DNA of 20,965 bases from Saprospiraceae bacterium UBA7328. GTDB lineage: Bacteria > Bacteroidota > Bacteroidia > Chitinophagales > Saprospiraceae. Each line of letters begins with the position of its first letter. Position 1 is the stretch's first letter. The stretch is from the NCBI GenBank assembly GCA_002471345.1, contig DKPS01000059.1:1-20965 (forward strand), read 5' to 3'. The position numbers and the translations under genes were made by a program. The notes beneath the pieces are model-generated. The model had not been told where the DNA came from. It made no database searches and saw only the letters and a list, made by a program, of their open reading frames with translations. Positions 10,994 to 18,911 of the stretch are shown piece by piece.

Positions 10994-11883
10994 TCTACTT
11001 CAGAACTTTTTTTATAGGATCTTTCTGTAAATTCAATAATCTCTTTAGCAATATTCACTTTAGTAGTAGTTTCTATTCCTTCTAATCCCGGAGAAGCATT
11101 GACCTCCATAATCAATGGCCCCCTTGATGATCTCAAAATATCCACACCTGCAATATTAAGCCCCATAGTTTTTGCAGCTTTAAGTGCTACATTTTCTTCT
11201 TCGTCGGTGAGTTGTAATTTCTTAGAAGTCGCACCCCTATGAAGATTCGATCTGAATTCACCTGGTTTAGCCTTTCGCATCATTGCTGCCACTACTTTGT
11301 TTCCGACTACAAATGCCCTCACATCTTCACCAGCAGATTCTGAGATAAATTCTTGAAGCAGTACTTTTTGTTTAGTTTTAAAAAAGGCCTCCATTATGGA
11401 TTCACTAATCTTATAATTGTCAGCTTTGATAACGCCTAGCCCATGTGTACCCTGCAACAGTTTTATAATAACTGGGAATTTGCCAACATATCTTACAATA
11501 TTAGAAAATGAATAGTAATTATTGGTTATAGCTGTTTTAGGCACAGGTAGATATGCATTGGATAAAATTTGAAGGCAACTTAGTTTATCTCTCGTTTTGA
11601 GAAGAGCATCAGAAGAAAGTGTGCTGAAAATGCCCATTGATTCAAAATGTCTTACCACCATAGAGCCATAAGAAGTCACAGAGGTTCCTATCCGTGGAAT
11701 CACTACGTCATAGCCCTTAATATGCTCTCCATTATATAGAACTATATTCTTATGATTGTCAACTATCAAATCACAATTTACATGATCCAGGATTCTTACA
11801 TGATGCCCTTTCCGTCTTGCTGCAACTGCAAGAGAGTTAGTGCTGTACAAGGCTGGGTTTCTAGATAAAATTAGAACACGCAT
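10990..11883 (-). CDS. RimK-type ATP-grasp ligase (alpha-L-glutamate ligase family)
   Basis: This 297-aa cytosolic ligase uses ATP to form an amide bond between a carboxylate and an amino acid. RimK itself adds glutamates to the C-terminus of ribosomal protein S6, but the family also includes ligases with other targets. The N-terminal domain includes MRVLILSRNP and VIPRIGTS. The ATP-grasp core follows: KTRDKLSCLQIL (96-107), the nucleotide loop VIIKLLQGTHGLGV (138-151), LLQEFI (175-180), FRSNLHRGA (210-218), and the magnesium site with D248, E260 and N262 in GVDIL...IMEVNASPG. It is the first gene of a three-gene operon. The gene symbol is withheld because the substrate is not known. A TAnnTTTG box lies only 5 bases upstream of the ATG. 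Confidence 0.9.
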   Translation of the reverse strand: MRVLILSRNPALYSTNSLAVAARRKGHHVRILDHVNCDLIVDNHKNIVLYNGEHIKGYDVVIPRIGTSVTSYGSMVVRHFESMGIFSTLSSDALLKTRDKLSCLQILSNAYLPVPKTAITNNYYSFSNIVRYVGKFPVIIKLLQGTHGLGVIKADNYKISESIMEAFFKTKQKVLLQEFISESAGEDVRAFVVGNKVVAAMMRKAKPGEFRSNLHRGATSKKLQLTDEEENVALKAAKTMGLNIAGVDILRSSRGPLIMEVNASPGLEGIETTTKVNIAKEIIEFTERSYKKSSEVE

Positions 11884-11888
11884 AATCT

Positions 11889-11896
11889 CAAAGATA
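11889..11896 (-). promoter_or_regulatory. Possible -7 box for the RimK operon, implying a near-leaderless mRNA
   Basis: The minus strand reads TATCTTTG, a perfect TAnnTTTG, and ends five bases before the ATG at 11883. Transcription from it would begin at or just before the start codon. No -33 TTTG is seen at the usual spacing, so chance occurrence in AT-rich DNA is quite possible. Confidence 0.25.
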
Positions 11897-12011
11897 TAAT
11901 TCAGAATTGAGAAGACATCTATTTAAGGCTTACAAACCCTTGCTTACTTTTCAATAATTGGAACAGTGAGTTAATGACAAATTAAAAACATTTTCTTCTT
12001 TATGGAAGTCA

Positions 12012-13514
12012 TTATATTGACTCGAAACATCCCAGATCTGGAGCATTTGGGTCCCTGATAACGTTGTCCAGGTCATCACTCACAGATGATATGTATAAGC
12101 CCACATTTTGTGCTGGAGAACTTGGGTGCAAATGATAGTCATCTTCAAATCTCTCAATAAAAATAGAGTCCCCTTGCATTATGGGAATACAATCCTGACA
12201 TACAGATTCGAATAATGGATCTCCTTCTAACTCATCAATTTTCACCAAACAATTATTGAATTTTATATTAAAAGCGTCAGGATTATCACCTTGAGTAGCA
12301 TCAATATAAAGTATCTCATCATCTCCTGATCCTGAAATTATGCAGTTTGTAAAAGTTGCATTTAAGTTATTCAAGTCGATGGCATCGCAATCTGAATTAA
12401 GGCACTGAAAATTATCCATAACCACAGCTGATTCTTGATTGCCATAATTTGCCAAAGTAGTATGAACAATATCATAATTACCACCATATCCAAAGAATAA
12501 ACTTGATGATCCATTAGAATACAAGAGGCTATTTTCAATAGAGATATCGGCATGAATACCGATAACAGCTGCATTGGAGGTATTGTAAATTTGGGATTTA
12601 TTGATAGTTATCGAAGCTGCTGAATCCGCCCTAACTCCTATGACACTGTTCTTAATTATAGTGTGATTTAAACTATGCCCTTTACTATTAGCAAGTAATC
12701 TGATGCCTGTCCACTGACCTGATACTTCGCTAAAACTCTGTTCTAATCTATCTCCTTGGAATACTACTGGGTTTTCTTGAGTTCCTTCAGTAGTTAAAAT
12801 TCCTCCCTTTTGAAAGAAAAGGGCTCCGTCATTGGCAATAACACCTTCAAAATTTGCCAAGCCTCCATGTACATAAATTTGAGTGCCAGCAGGTATGACA
12901 ATGTTACAACTGTCAATAAATAGAATGCCATAAATAACATATGGTTTTGAATCATTCCAGAGTAACTGTTCATTATTACATGTAAGTCTAACCAAATTGC
13001 CTGCATTAAAACGGTTAGGAATGTAATTGGCGTTTTGTCCCCATGCTTCTAAGACTATTCGCTGAGTTACACTTCCTCCTTCTATTAATATTGCGTCATC
13101 AATAATAAAAGGACTTGAAGACAATGGCTCGTCAGGATCTATGGTAACTTCTACAAAGATGTATAAACTATCATTCGCTCTGATCTCAATGTTTTGAAAT
13201 TGCTCACCTGGCAACCCATCTACATTCATTCTAAATTTCGAAAAATCATTTGAAGCAAACTTGATGGAGGCTAAGGATATATTTTCTGATGAATTATTGA
13301 TTACTCTTACACTTCGTGTAGCAGATCCTAAAGAAGTGAACACTGTGTCAAATCTTAAGGTGTCAACTGAAAAGCTCAAATCTTGACTTGGAGGAGAAAA
13401 AACATCTTCTTCAAGACAACTAGTGTAAAAAAGGCTAGTGAAGACAACCAATAGCGCGACAAATAAGCCACGTATAGGCGACAAAGTCAGATTAAAATTG
13501 GCAATTTTGTGCAT
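12012..13514 (-). CDS. Outer-envelope lipoprotein with right-handed parallel beta-helix
   Basis: This is a 500-aa lipoprotein of unknown function. The N-terminal hydrophobic segment (about 16-32) ends in a lipobox-like YTSC, so C33 is the probable lipidated residue. The acidic LEED that follows resembles surface-exported lipoproteins of Bacteroidota. Residues about 45-165 form a beta-sandwich-like region (LSFSVDTLRFDTVFTSLGS, RVINNSSENI). Residues about 185-430 are a series of short beta-strand turns (for example IVIPAGTQIYVHGG, LNHTIIKNSVIGVRADS, DISIENSLLYSN), the pattern of parallel beta-helix repeats. The C-terminus (HLHPSSPAQNVG ... RDPNAPDLGCFE) matches the tail common to polysaccharide-interacting or adhesive beta-helix proteins. 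No catalytic site could be picked out. It is divergent from the GT2 gene and separated from the RimK operon by 128 bp, so it is probably monocistronic. Confidence 0.82.
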   Translation of the reverse strand: MHKIANFNLTLSPIRGLFVALLVVFTSLFYTSCLEEDVFSPPSQDLSFSVDTLRFDTVFTSLGSATRSVRVINNSSENISLASIKFASNDFSKFRMNVDGLPGEQFQNIEIRANDSLYIFVEVTIDPDEPLSSSPFIIDDAILIEGGSVTQRIVLEAWGQNANYIPNRFNAGNLVRLTCNNEQLLWNDSKPYVIYGILFIDSCNIVIPAGTQIYVHGGLANFEGVIANDGALFFQKGGILTTEGTQENPVVFQGDRLEQSFSEVSGQWTGIRLLANSKGHSLNHTIIKNSVIGVRADSAASITINKSQIYNTSNAAVIGIHADISIENSLLYSNGSSSLFFGYGGNYDIVHTTLANYGNQESAVVMDNFQCLNSDCDAIDLNNLNATFTNCIISGSGDDEILYIDATQGDNPDAFNIKFNNCLVKIDELEGDPLFESVCQDCIPIMQGDSIFIERFEDDYHLHPSSPAQNVGLYISSVSDDLDNVIRDPNAPDLGCFESI

Positions 13515-13542
13515 TAATTGATCTGGATATATAAAAGACGAA

Positions 13543-13573
13543 CGAATATATGTTGCTACGCATTGGATACCAA
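13543..13573 (-). promoter_or_regulatory. Candidate -33/-7 promoter for the beta-helix lipoprotein
   Basis: The minus strand has TTG (13571-13573) and TATATTCG (13543-13550) separated by exactly 20 bp. This spacing is normal for Bacteroidota, and the -7 box has one mismatch to TAnnTTTG. Predicted transcription would start about 25 bases before the ATG at 13514. Confidence 0.4.
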
Positions 13574-13609
13574 GAAGACATCATCTCAAGATTAAAATAA
13601 ATAAAAGTT

Positions 13610-14311
13610 ATAACTCACTCGAAATCACATATTATAGACGTAATTATTCCAGCTTTTAATGAGGAATTGTCAATAGGAAAAGTTTTAAATGAAGTTCCAG
13701 AAGATTTAGTGAGACATGTATATGTATGCAATAATGCATCAACTGATGATACCGGAAAAATCGCCCATGCTCATAATGCCATTGTGCTTAATGAACCCAA
13801 CCCAGGTTATGGTAATGCATGTCTTAGAGGTCTAAATGAAATAGCTCAACAAAAACCTCTTCCTGATATTGTGGTTTTTATTGATGGAGATTATTCTGAT
13901 TACCCTGAAGATATGAGAGAGTTAGTTAGACCAATCATAGATAAAGATATAGACATGGTCATAGGGTCAAGGGCTACAGGAGATATGGAAAAGGGATCAA
14001 TGACTCCTCAACAAGTATTTGGAAATTGGCTAGCTACTACACTGATAAAAATGATCTATGACTATAAATTTACTGATCTTGGGCCTTTTAGGGCATTAAA
14101 ATATAGTTCTCTTATCGCTATGAATATGGAGGACAAGACATATGGATGGACTGTAGAAATGCAGGTAAAGGCAGCCAAAATGAGTTTGAAGTGCTCTGAA
14201 ATTCCAGTGAGATACAGAAAGAGAATAGGTGTTTCTAAAATATCAGGTACAGTGAAAGGTACTATTCTGGCAGGGCATAAAATATTATGGACAATTTTCA
14301 AATTAATATAG
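13610..14311 (+). CDS. GT2 glycosyltransferase, polyprenyl-phosphate sugar synthase-like, without a standard start codon
   Basis: The protein resembles dolichyl/polyprenyl-phosphate mannose or glucose synthases, which move a sugar from a nucleotide donor to a lipid phosphate on the cytosolic face. The GT-A core is complete: VIIPAFNEE, NNASTDDT, PNPGYGNACLRGL, the metal-binding VFIDGDYSDYPEDM, VIGSR, DLGPFRA, and GWTVEMQVKA near the end. It has no transmembrane tail. The frame is open back to 13601, just after an in-frame TAA at 13598. In that interval there is no ATG, GTG or TTG before the conserved VIIPAFNEE; the first such codon, TTG 13667, lies inside the core. The start given is the ATA at 13610 and is provisional; ATT 13631 is another option. 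The processive GT2 gene begins 3 bp after the stop, so the two form an operon. Confidence 0.85.
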   Translation: MTHSKSHIIDVIIPAFNEELSIGKVLNEVPEDLVRHVYVCNNASTDDTGKIAHAHNAIVLNEPNPGYGNACLRGLNEIAQQKPLPDIVVFIDGDYSDYPEDMRELVRPIIDKDIDMVIGSRATGDMEKGSMTPQQVFGNWLATTLIKMIYDYKFTDLGPFRALKYSSLIAMNMEDKTYGWTVEMQVKAAKMSLKCSEIPVRYRKRIGVSKISGTVKGTILAGHKILWTIFKLI

Positions 14312-14314
14312 AGG

Positions 14315-15823
14315 ATGAGTGTATTTGAAATAACTGGGTATGTTGTAGTAGGGATCTACACCATAGCCCTTTCTTATATCACTATTTATTGTCTGATGCA
14401 GTTTCATCTATTGTATCATTATCTGAAAAAAAACAAAAGAGGAAATAGCGTTTCAATTCAAAACAAGATTGTAAATAATAATAGTAAACTTGAAGAGGTT
14501 CCTTTTGTAACCATACAACTCCCCATCTATAATGAGAGGTATGTTATCAGTAGATTAATAGATAGCATTACTGCTCTAGACTATCCAAAGGAAAAATTTG
14601 AAATCCATATTCTTGATGATAGCACTGATGACACTCTTCAAATCGTCTCCAAAAAGGTAGAAGAATTTAAATCTAGAGGATACAACATACAGCAGATTAG
14701 GAGAAAAAATAGATCAGGATATAAGGCTGGGGCATTGAAAGATGCTATGCCAAAGGCAAAAGGAAAATTCATTGCTATTTTTGATGCTGATTTTCTACCT
14801 GAAACCAACTTTTTACAAAAGACTCTACCCTATTTTAAGGACGATGAAATAGGAGTAGTTCAAACTAGATGGGGGCATATAAATCATGATTTTTCATTAT
14901 TGACAAAGGTTCAAGCTTTTCAGCTCAATGTCCATTTCACTGTAGAACAATTAGGTAGAATGAAGGGAGATTATCTCTTGCAATTCAATGGCACAGCTGG
15001 AGTATGGCGACGAGAATGTATAGATTCTGCAGGTGGTTGGGAGGCTGATACTCTTACGGAAGACTTAGACTTAAGCTATCGAGCACAACTCAAAGGTTGG
15101 AGAATAAAATATTTAGAGGATATTATATCTCCAGCAGAATTACCTGCAGAGATGAATGGCCTCAAGTCTCAACAATATCGATGGATGAAAGGTGGGGCTG
15201 AAACTGCATTAAAAGTTTTACCTCAAGTATGGAATTCAAAAATTAGTCTTTATAAAAAGCTTTATGCCAGTGCACACTTACTGTCTTCATCAGTTTTTCT
15301 ATTTGTATTTATTCTTGGAATCTTTAGTGTTCCACTTACTTATTTTCTGAGCCCTTTGGGACTCAATCGAAACTTTTTTGGCATCTTTCTTATAGGTTTG
15401 ATTTCTATTGGACTTGTTTACTATGTCGCTAATGTTTTAAGGTCATGGAAGAATCAAAGTATATGGAAAACGACCTTTAAATTTCTTTATCTGTTCCCCA
15501 TTTTTATGGCATTATCCATGGGTCTTTCTTTACACAATGCATTAGCCGTAATACAAGGATTCAGAGGTAAAAAGACTCCATTTGTTAGAACACCAAAATT
15601 AGATGTGAGTAAACTCACCCAGTCTTTATCTCATAACAACTATATCAAGACCTCCTTGAGTAAAGTAACGATTGCCGAAGGGCTATTAGCTGTCTATTTT
15701 GCATTTGGTTTAATGTATGGTGTCCAACAAAATGATTTGACCTTTACTATGATGCATTTACTACTCGCATTTGGATATGGCACTATTTTCTTCTATTCAA
15801 TTAAGCACTTAAACTTAAAATAA
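14315..15823 (+). CDS. Processive membrane GT2 glycosyltransferase, cellulose synthase/CslA-like
   Basis: This 502-aa inner-membrane enzyme is predicted to polymerise or extend a beta-linked glycan from nucleotide sugars. One transmembrane helix (about 7-33) precedes the cytosolic GT-A domain, and about four or more follow (from about 322 on). Catalytic motifs are complete: DDS (101-103), DAD (157-159), TED (248-250) and QQYRW (286-290), the D, DxD, TED, QxxRW set of processive beta-glycosyltransferases. LPIYNERYVISRLIDSI and FNGTAGVWRR resemble the glucomannan/mannan synthase-like (CslA) group more than BcsA, and there is no PilZ domain. The polymer cannot be named. It lies 3 bp after the small GT2 gene and 61 bp before the GT-C gene. 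I see no BcsB-type partner. Confidence 0.9.
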   Translation: MSVFEITGYVVVGIYTIALSYITIYCLMQFHLLYHYLKKNKRGNSVSIQNKIVNNNSKLEEVPFVTIQLPIYNERYVISRLIDSITALDYPKEKFEIHILDDSTDDTLQIVSKKVEEFKSRGYNIQQIRRKNRSGYKAGALKDAMPKAKGKFIAIFDADFLPETNFLQKTLPYFKDDEIGVVQTRWGHINHDFSLLTKVQAFQLNVHFTVEQLGRMKGDYLLQFNGTAGVWRRECIDSAGGWEADTLTEDLDLSYRAQLKGWRIKYLEDIISPAELPAEMNGLKSQQYRWMKGGAETALKVLPQVWNSKISLYKKLYASAHLLSSSVFLFVFILGIFSVPLTYFLSPLGLNRNFFGIFLIGLISIGLVYYVANVLRSWKNQSIWKTTFKFLYLFPIFMALSMGLSLHNALAVIQGFRGKKTPFVRTPKLDVSKLTQSLSHNNYIKTSLSKVTIAEGLLAVYFAFGLMYGVQQNDLTFTMMHLLLAFGYGTIFFYSIKHLNLK

Positions 15824-15884
15824 AATAGAAGGTATTCATCTGATTTGGGTTCTATTATGTTCATTTTCAGGTTAATTTTATAAA

Positions 15885-17237
15885 GTGAGTAAATCGGACA
15901 CATTGTATGGACAAAAAACAAGGTTCTTCAGTTTAGCCCTTGTCCTTTTATTGTCTGTAAGTTATGTGGGATATATTCCAAGCCAAGGGGATTTCAACCA
16001 AATTATCATTCCTTTTTTAATAGCCTCTCTATGTTATATCTATTTGACTTTCAAATCGGCTAATTCAATTCACATTACTTGGTTTTTTTCTTTAGCCATT
16101 TTGTCAAGAGCTGTGCTTCTATTCAGTTTTCCTAATCTTTCTGATGATATATATCGATTTATATGGGATGGAAGGTGTCTGCATTTAGGTATTAGTCCAT
16201 TTCAATATTTGCCGTCTGAAATAGTGGGCAAATATCCCTCTTTAGATAATAAACTCTTTGGATTACTCAATTCTCCTAATTACTATAGTATTTACCCTCC
16301 TGTCGGGCAGGCTATTGGATATATTGCTACTCTACCGATCATTAGCACGCATTATTCCTCTGCAGTCATTTTTAAAGGATTCATTTTAGCTTCAGAAATT
16401 GGAACCATTTACATAGGATGGAAGCTATTAAAACGATTCAATCTACCTCCAAAAAACATTTTTATTTATGCTCTTAATCCACTTGTAATCATTGAGCTGA
16501 TGGGGAATATCCACTTTGAGGCATTTATGATATTCTTTTTAGTTCTTTCGATCTATTTATTATTAACTAATAGATATTTTGGAAGTGGTCTATCTATAGC
16601 GTTAGCAATTTGCAGCAAATTATTGCCTCTTATGCTATTGCCACTTCAAATGATCTTTATAAAGCATGTTAAAAAGGCCTTGTTTTATGCTCTATTATCT
16701 GCATTCGTTTCAATGAGTTTGTTTGGCATATTTATGAATTTGGACGTCATTTCAAATCTCGGCAGTAGCATTGGCCTTTATGTGAATAAGTTCGAATTTA
16801 ATGCAAGTATATATTATCTATTAAGAGAGGTTGGATACCTCATTAAAGGATTTAATACCATACATATCGTTGGTCCATTTTTATCATTTCTGACCATTGT
16901 TCTAATCTGCGGACAGGCTATATTCTTTTATATCAAAAGGAAATCTTCAAATGATTTATTTCATTTTATACTCATGGCGTTTTGCACCTATCTTTTTTTA
17001 GCACCAATTGTACATCCTTGGTACATATGTACTCCCCTACTTCTATGTGCATTTACTACTTATAGATTTCCGGTGATATGGTCACTATTAATTGTCTTCA
17101 CCTATTTCAACTACAGTGGAATTGAATATTATGAAAATCTATTAATTGTACTAATAGAATATATGATTGTTTTTGGATTTTTGATATGGGAGGTATTTAG
17201 AAATAAAAAGAATGAAATTTCGAAAGTCGTAATATAG
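15885..17237 (+). CDS. Polytopic GT-C membrane glycosyltransferase (GT87/mannosyltransferase-like)
   Basis: This 450-aa protein has about ten or eleven hydrophobic helices and looks like a GT-C enzyme that uses lipid-phosphate sugars on the outer face of the inner membrane. The first large loop holds SDDIYRFIWDGRCLHLGISP (86-105), with the acidic pair expected of GT-C catalytic loops. Further on are YYSIYPPVGQ, IYALNPLVIIELMGNIHFEA, CSKLLPLMLLP and VHPWYICTPLLL, all typical of the GT87 and related mannosyltransferase groups. The start is GTG 15885; no ATG occurs nearby in frame upstream. The two upstream GT2 genes are on the same strand, and the small GT2 could supply the lipid-linked donor. 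Donor and acceptor are inferred, not shown. Confidence 0.8.
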   Translation: MSKSDTLYGQKTRFFSLALVLLLSVSYVGYIPSQGDFNQIIIPFLIASLCYIYLTFKSANSIHITWFFSLAILSRAVLLFSFPNLSDDIYRFIWDGRCLHLGISPFQYLPSEIVGKYPSLDNKLFGLLNSPNYYSIYPPVGQAIGYIATLPIISTHYSSAVIFKGFILASEIGTIYIGWKLLKRFNLPPKNIFIYALNPLVIIELMGNIHFEAFMIFFLVLSIYLLLTNRYFGSGLSIALAICSKLLPLMLLPLQMIFIKHVKKALFYALLSAFVSMSLFGIFMNLDVISNLGSSIGLYVNKFEFNASIYYLLREVGYLIKGFNTIHIVGPFLSFLTIVLICGQAIFFYIKRKSSNDLFHFILMAFCTYLFLAPIVHPWYICTPLLLCAFTTYRFPVIWSLLIVFTYFNYSGIEYYENLLIVLIEYMIVFGFLIWEVFRNKKNEISKVVI

Positions 17238-17242
17238 ATTAA

Positions 17243-18820
17243 TCATTCAAGGGAATATCCTGCTGCAACTCGTTCCTCCCTGACTATTTCTTTCCAAATT
17301 GGTCTTAAGTCCATTTTAGGGCCGATTTTCAGATAGATATAACCAGGGTCTCTTGCTAAGGGATGCTCGATACTATCCATTAAAATCGTCTGTTCAAAAT
17401 AAGGTGAAGGATCTTGCAATTGATCCTCTACCTGGATTTGTGCTTTGATATCAAAATCCTGAGGCACCCAAGCTACAAAGCTTGCATTAAAACTGTAACA
17501 AGCTGGAAGGTCATACTTCTTGCGATATAGATTCAGAACTCCGGCTTGCCCGTAATGCCCACCCCATATCAAACAATTTGCTTTCTCCTCATCAGATAAA
17601 GAATGATAAATCATAGCCACCTTTTCCGGTAATTCTTCATATCCCAACATATCGGCATAATCTTGTTTCAATGACCTTACTACACCATCCTCCCACTTAA
17701 ATGGCCCAGTCAAATTCAAATCATTTTGAAGAAATTCTGAATAACTCTTCATTTGTTCTACTGGTAAAATCGGAAGTGCAATGGGTAAGGCAAACAAATT
17801 ACCAAGTGCAATTAATGGTAAAATTCTCCACGCCTTCGATCCAAACCACTTTTCAAAAGCAACTCCTCCAAGTCCAAACATCATTGTGAATGCTCCAAGA
17901 GTGTAATAGGCTTTTCCGCTTAATCCGAAGATTAAAAAGATGACAACTAAAAAAACTATGCTGAAGAGTCTATACTTTGAATGTGACTGAGATCTTATGC
18001 CAAAAATCAATCTCCCAATCCAAATAATTGAGGACAGAAAATGAAAGACAAATTGAGATGAAAAATAATCTTGCCATGAAACATTTACCAATTGCGTTGC
18101 TTTCAAATCTGTCATATGCCTTGCAATTGGAAAGTCATGACTGATCTGCCACCAAAGATTAGGGCTTACTATAATAACGGATATCAAAACAGCTAGGTAA
18201 GGATATTTAGACAAAAAGACCTTTCTAAATGGGGTTAATAAAAGAGCTGAAATGATTCCAATAAAAAAGAAAACAATCGAGTATTTTGTGAGAAAAGCAA
18301 GTCCTGCAATCCCACCAAAAATGAGCCACAACTGGGTACTTTCTTTCTTGTGAATTTGACGATAATTCAAAATTTTAAGAAGAACCACTACTGATAAAAA
18401 CCAAAAAAACTGATTAAAACTAACAGGTTGGAATAGGCCATTACTTCCTAAGTATGCTGGAGAAAGTAGAAATCCTGTTGCGCCAATAATTTGGGCCCAC
18501 TTTCCACCACCTAAATCTCTAATAAAAACACCTAAAAGAAAAATAGTAGCAACTCCTACAAGGACAGGAAAGATTTTAACAGCTAACAAGGAATCACCAA
18601 ACAATCCTCGTGATATCCAACCCAGAATAGAAATAACAGGGGGAACCTCCATGTAACCCCATGCTAAATGATCACTCTCTGAAATATATAGGTACTCATC
18701 GCGATGTAGTCCAAATTCTGTAATCACGTTCGCGAATAAGTGGATGAAAACCTTTATGAATGCAATAATTCCTAATGACTTCCAATATACTTTTGATAAA
18801 TGAGGTGAATATGCACTCAT
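17243..18820 (-). CDS. GT39/ArnT-like membrane glycosyltransferase
   Basis: This 525-aa polytopic inner-membrane protein belongs to the PMT/ArnT group, which transfers a sugar from a polyprenyl-phosphate donor to lipid or protein acceptors on the periplasmic side. The first periplasmic loop has the catalytic pattern HRDEYLYISESDHLAWGY (39-56), with D41/E42, followed by MEVPPV, as in the family. Roughly nine or ten hydrophobic helices follow, up to about residue 360. A soluble C-terminal domain (about 365-525) includes CLIWGGHYGQAGVLNLY. It faces the GT-C gene with only five bases between the two stop codons. The 91-bp gap upstream separates it from alanine dehydrogenase on the same strand; separate transcription is likely but unproven. 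The substrate cannot be named. Confidence 0.85.
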   Translation of the reverse strand: MSAYSPHLSKVYWKSLGIIAFIKVFIHLFANVITEFGLHRDEYLYISESDHLAWGYMEVPPVISILGWISRGLFGDSLLAVKIFPVLVGVATIFLLGVFIRDLGGGKWAQIIGATGFLLSPAYLGSNGLFQPVSFNQFFWFLSVVVLLKILNYRQIHKKESTQLWLIFGGIAGLAFLTKYSIVFFFIGIISALLLTPFRKVFLSKYPYLAVLISVIIVSPNLWWQISHDFPIARHMTDLKATQLVNVSWQDYFSSQFVFHFLSSIIWIGRLIFGIRSQSHSKYRLFSIVFLVVIFLIFGLSGKAYYTLGAFTMMFGLGGVAFEKWFGSKAWRILPLIALGNLFALPIALPILPVEQMKSYSEFLQNDLNLTGPFKWEDGVVRSLKQDYADMLGYEELPEKVAMIYHSLSDEEKANCLIWGGHYGQAGVLNLYRKKYDLPACYSFNASFVAWVPQDFDIKAQIQVEDQLQDPSPYFEQTILMDSIEHPLARDPGYIYLKIGPKMDLRPIWKEIVREERVAAGYSLE

Positions 18821-18911
18821 AGAGGAGACCTAATTTGTCCTTACAAGTTAAAACACCTTGAAATCAATCAAAAAAATAAGTGATAGAATGATTGTATTTA
18901 TATACTAATGA

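Noticed and set aside
10040..11883. Assigning the ligase and hydrolase to ribosomal S6 modification or to arginine catabolism
   Set aside because: Family membership does not fix the substrate; no arginine succinyltransferase genes or rpsF are nearby.
13550..13600. Short frame from ATG 13550 as the real start of the small GT2
   Set aside because: An in-frame TAA at 13598 ends it after 16 codons; stop read-through is unlikely and family members start just before VIIPA.
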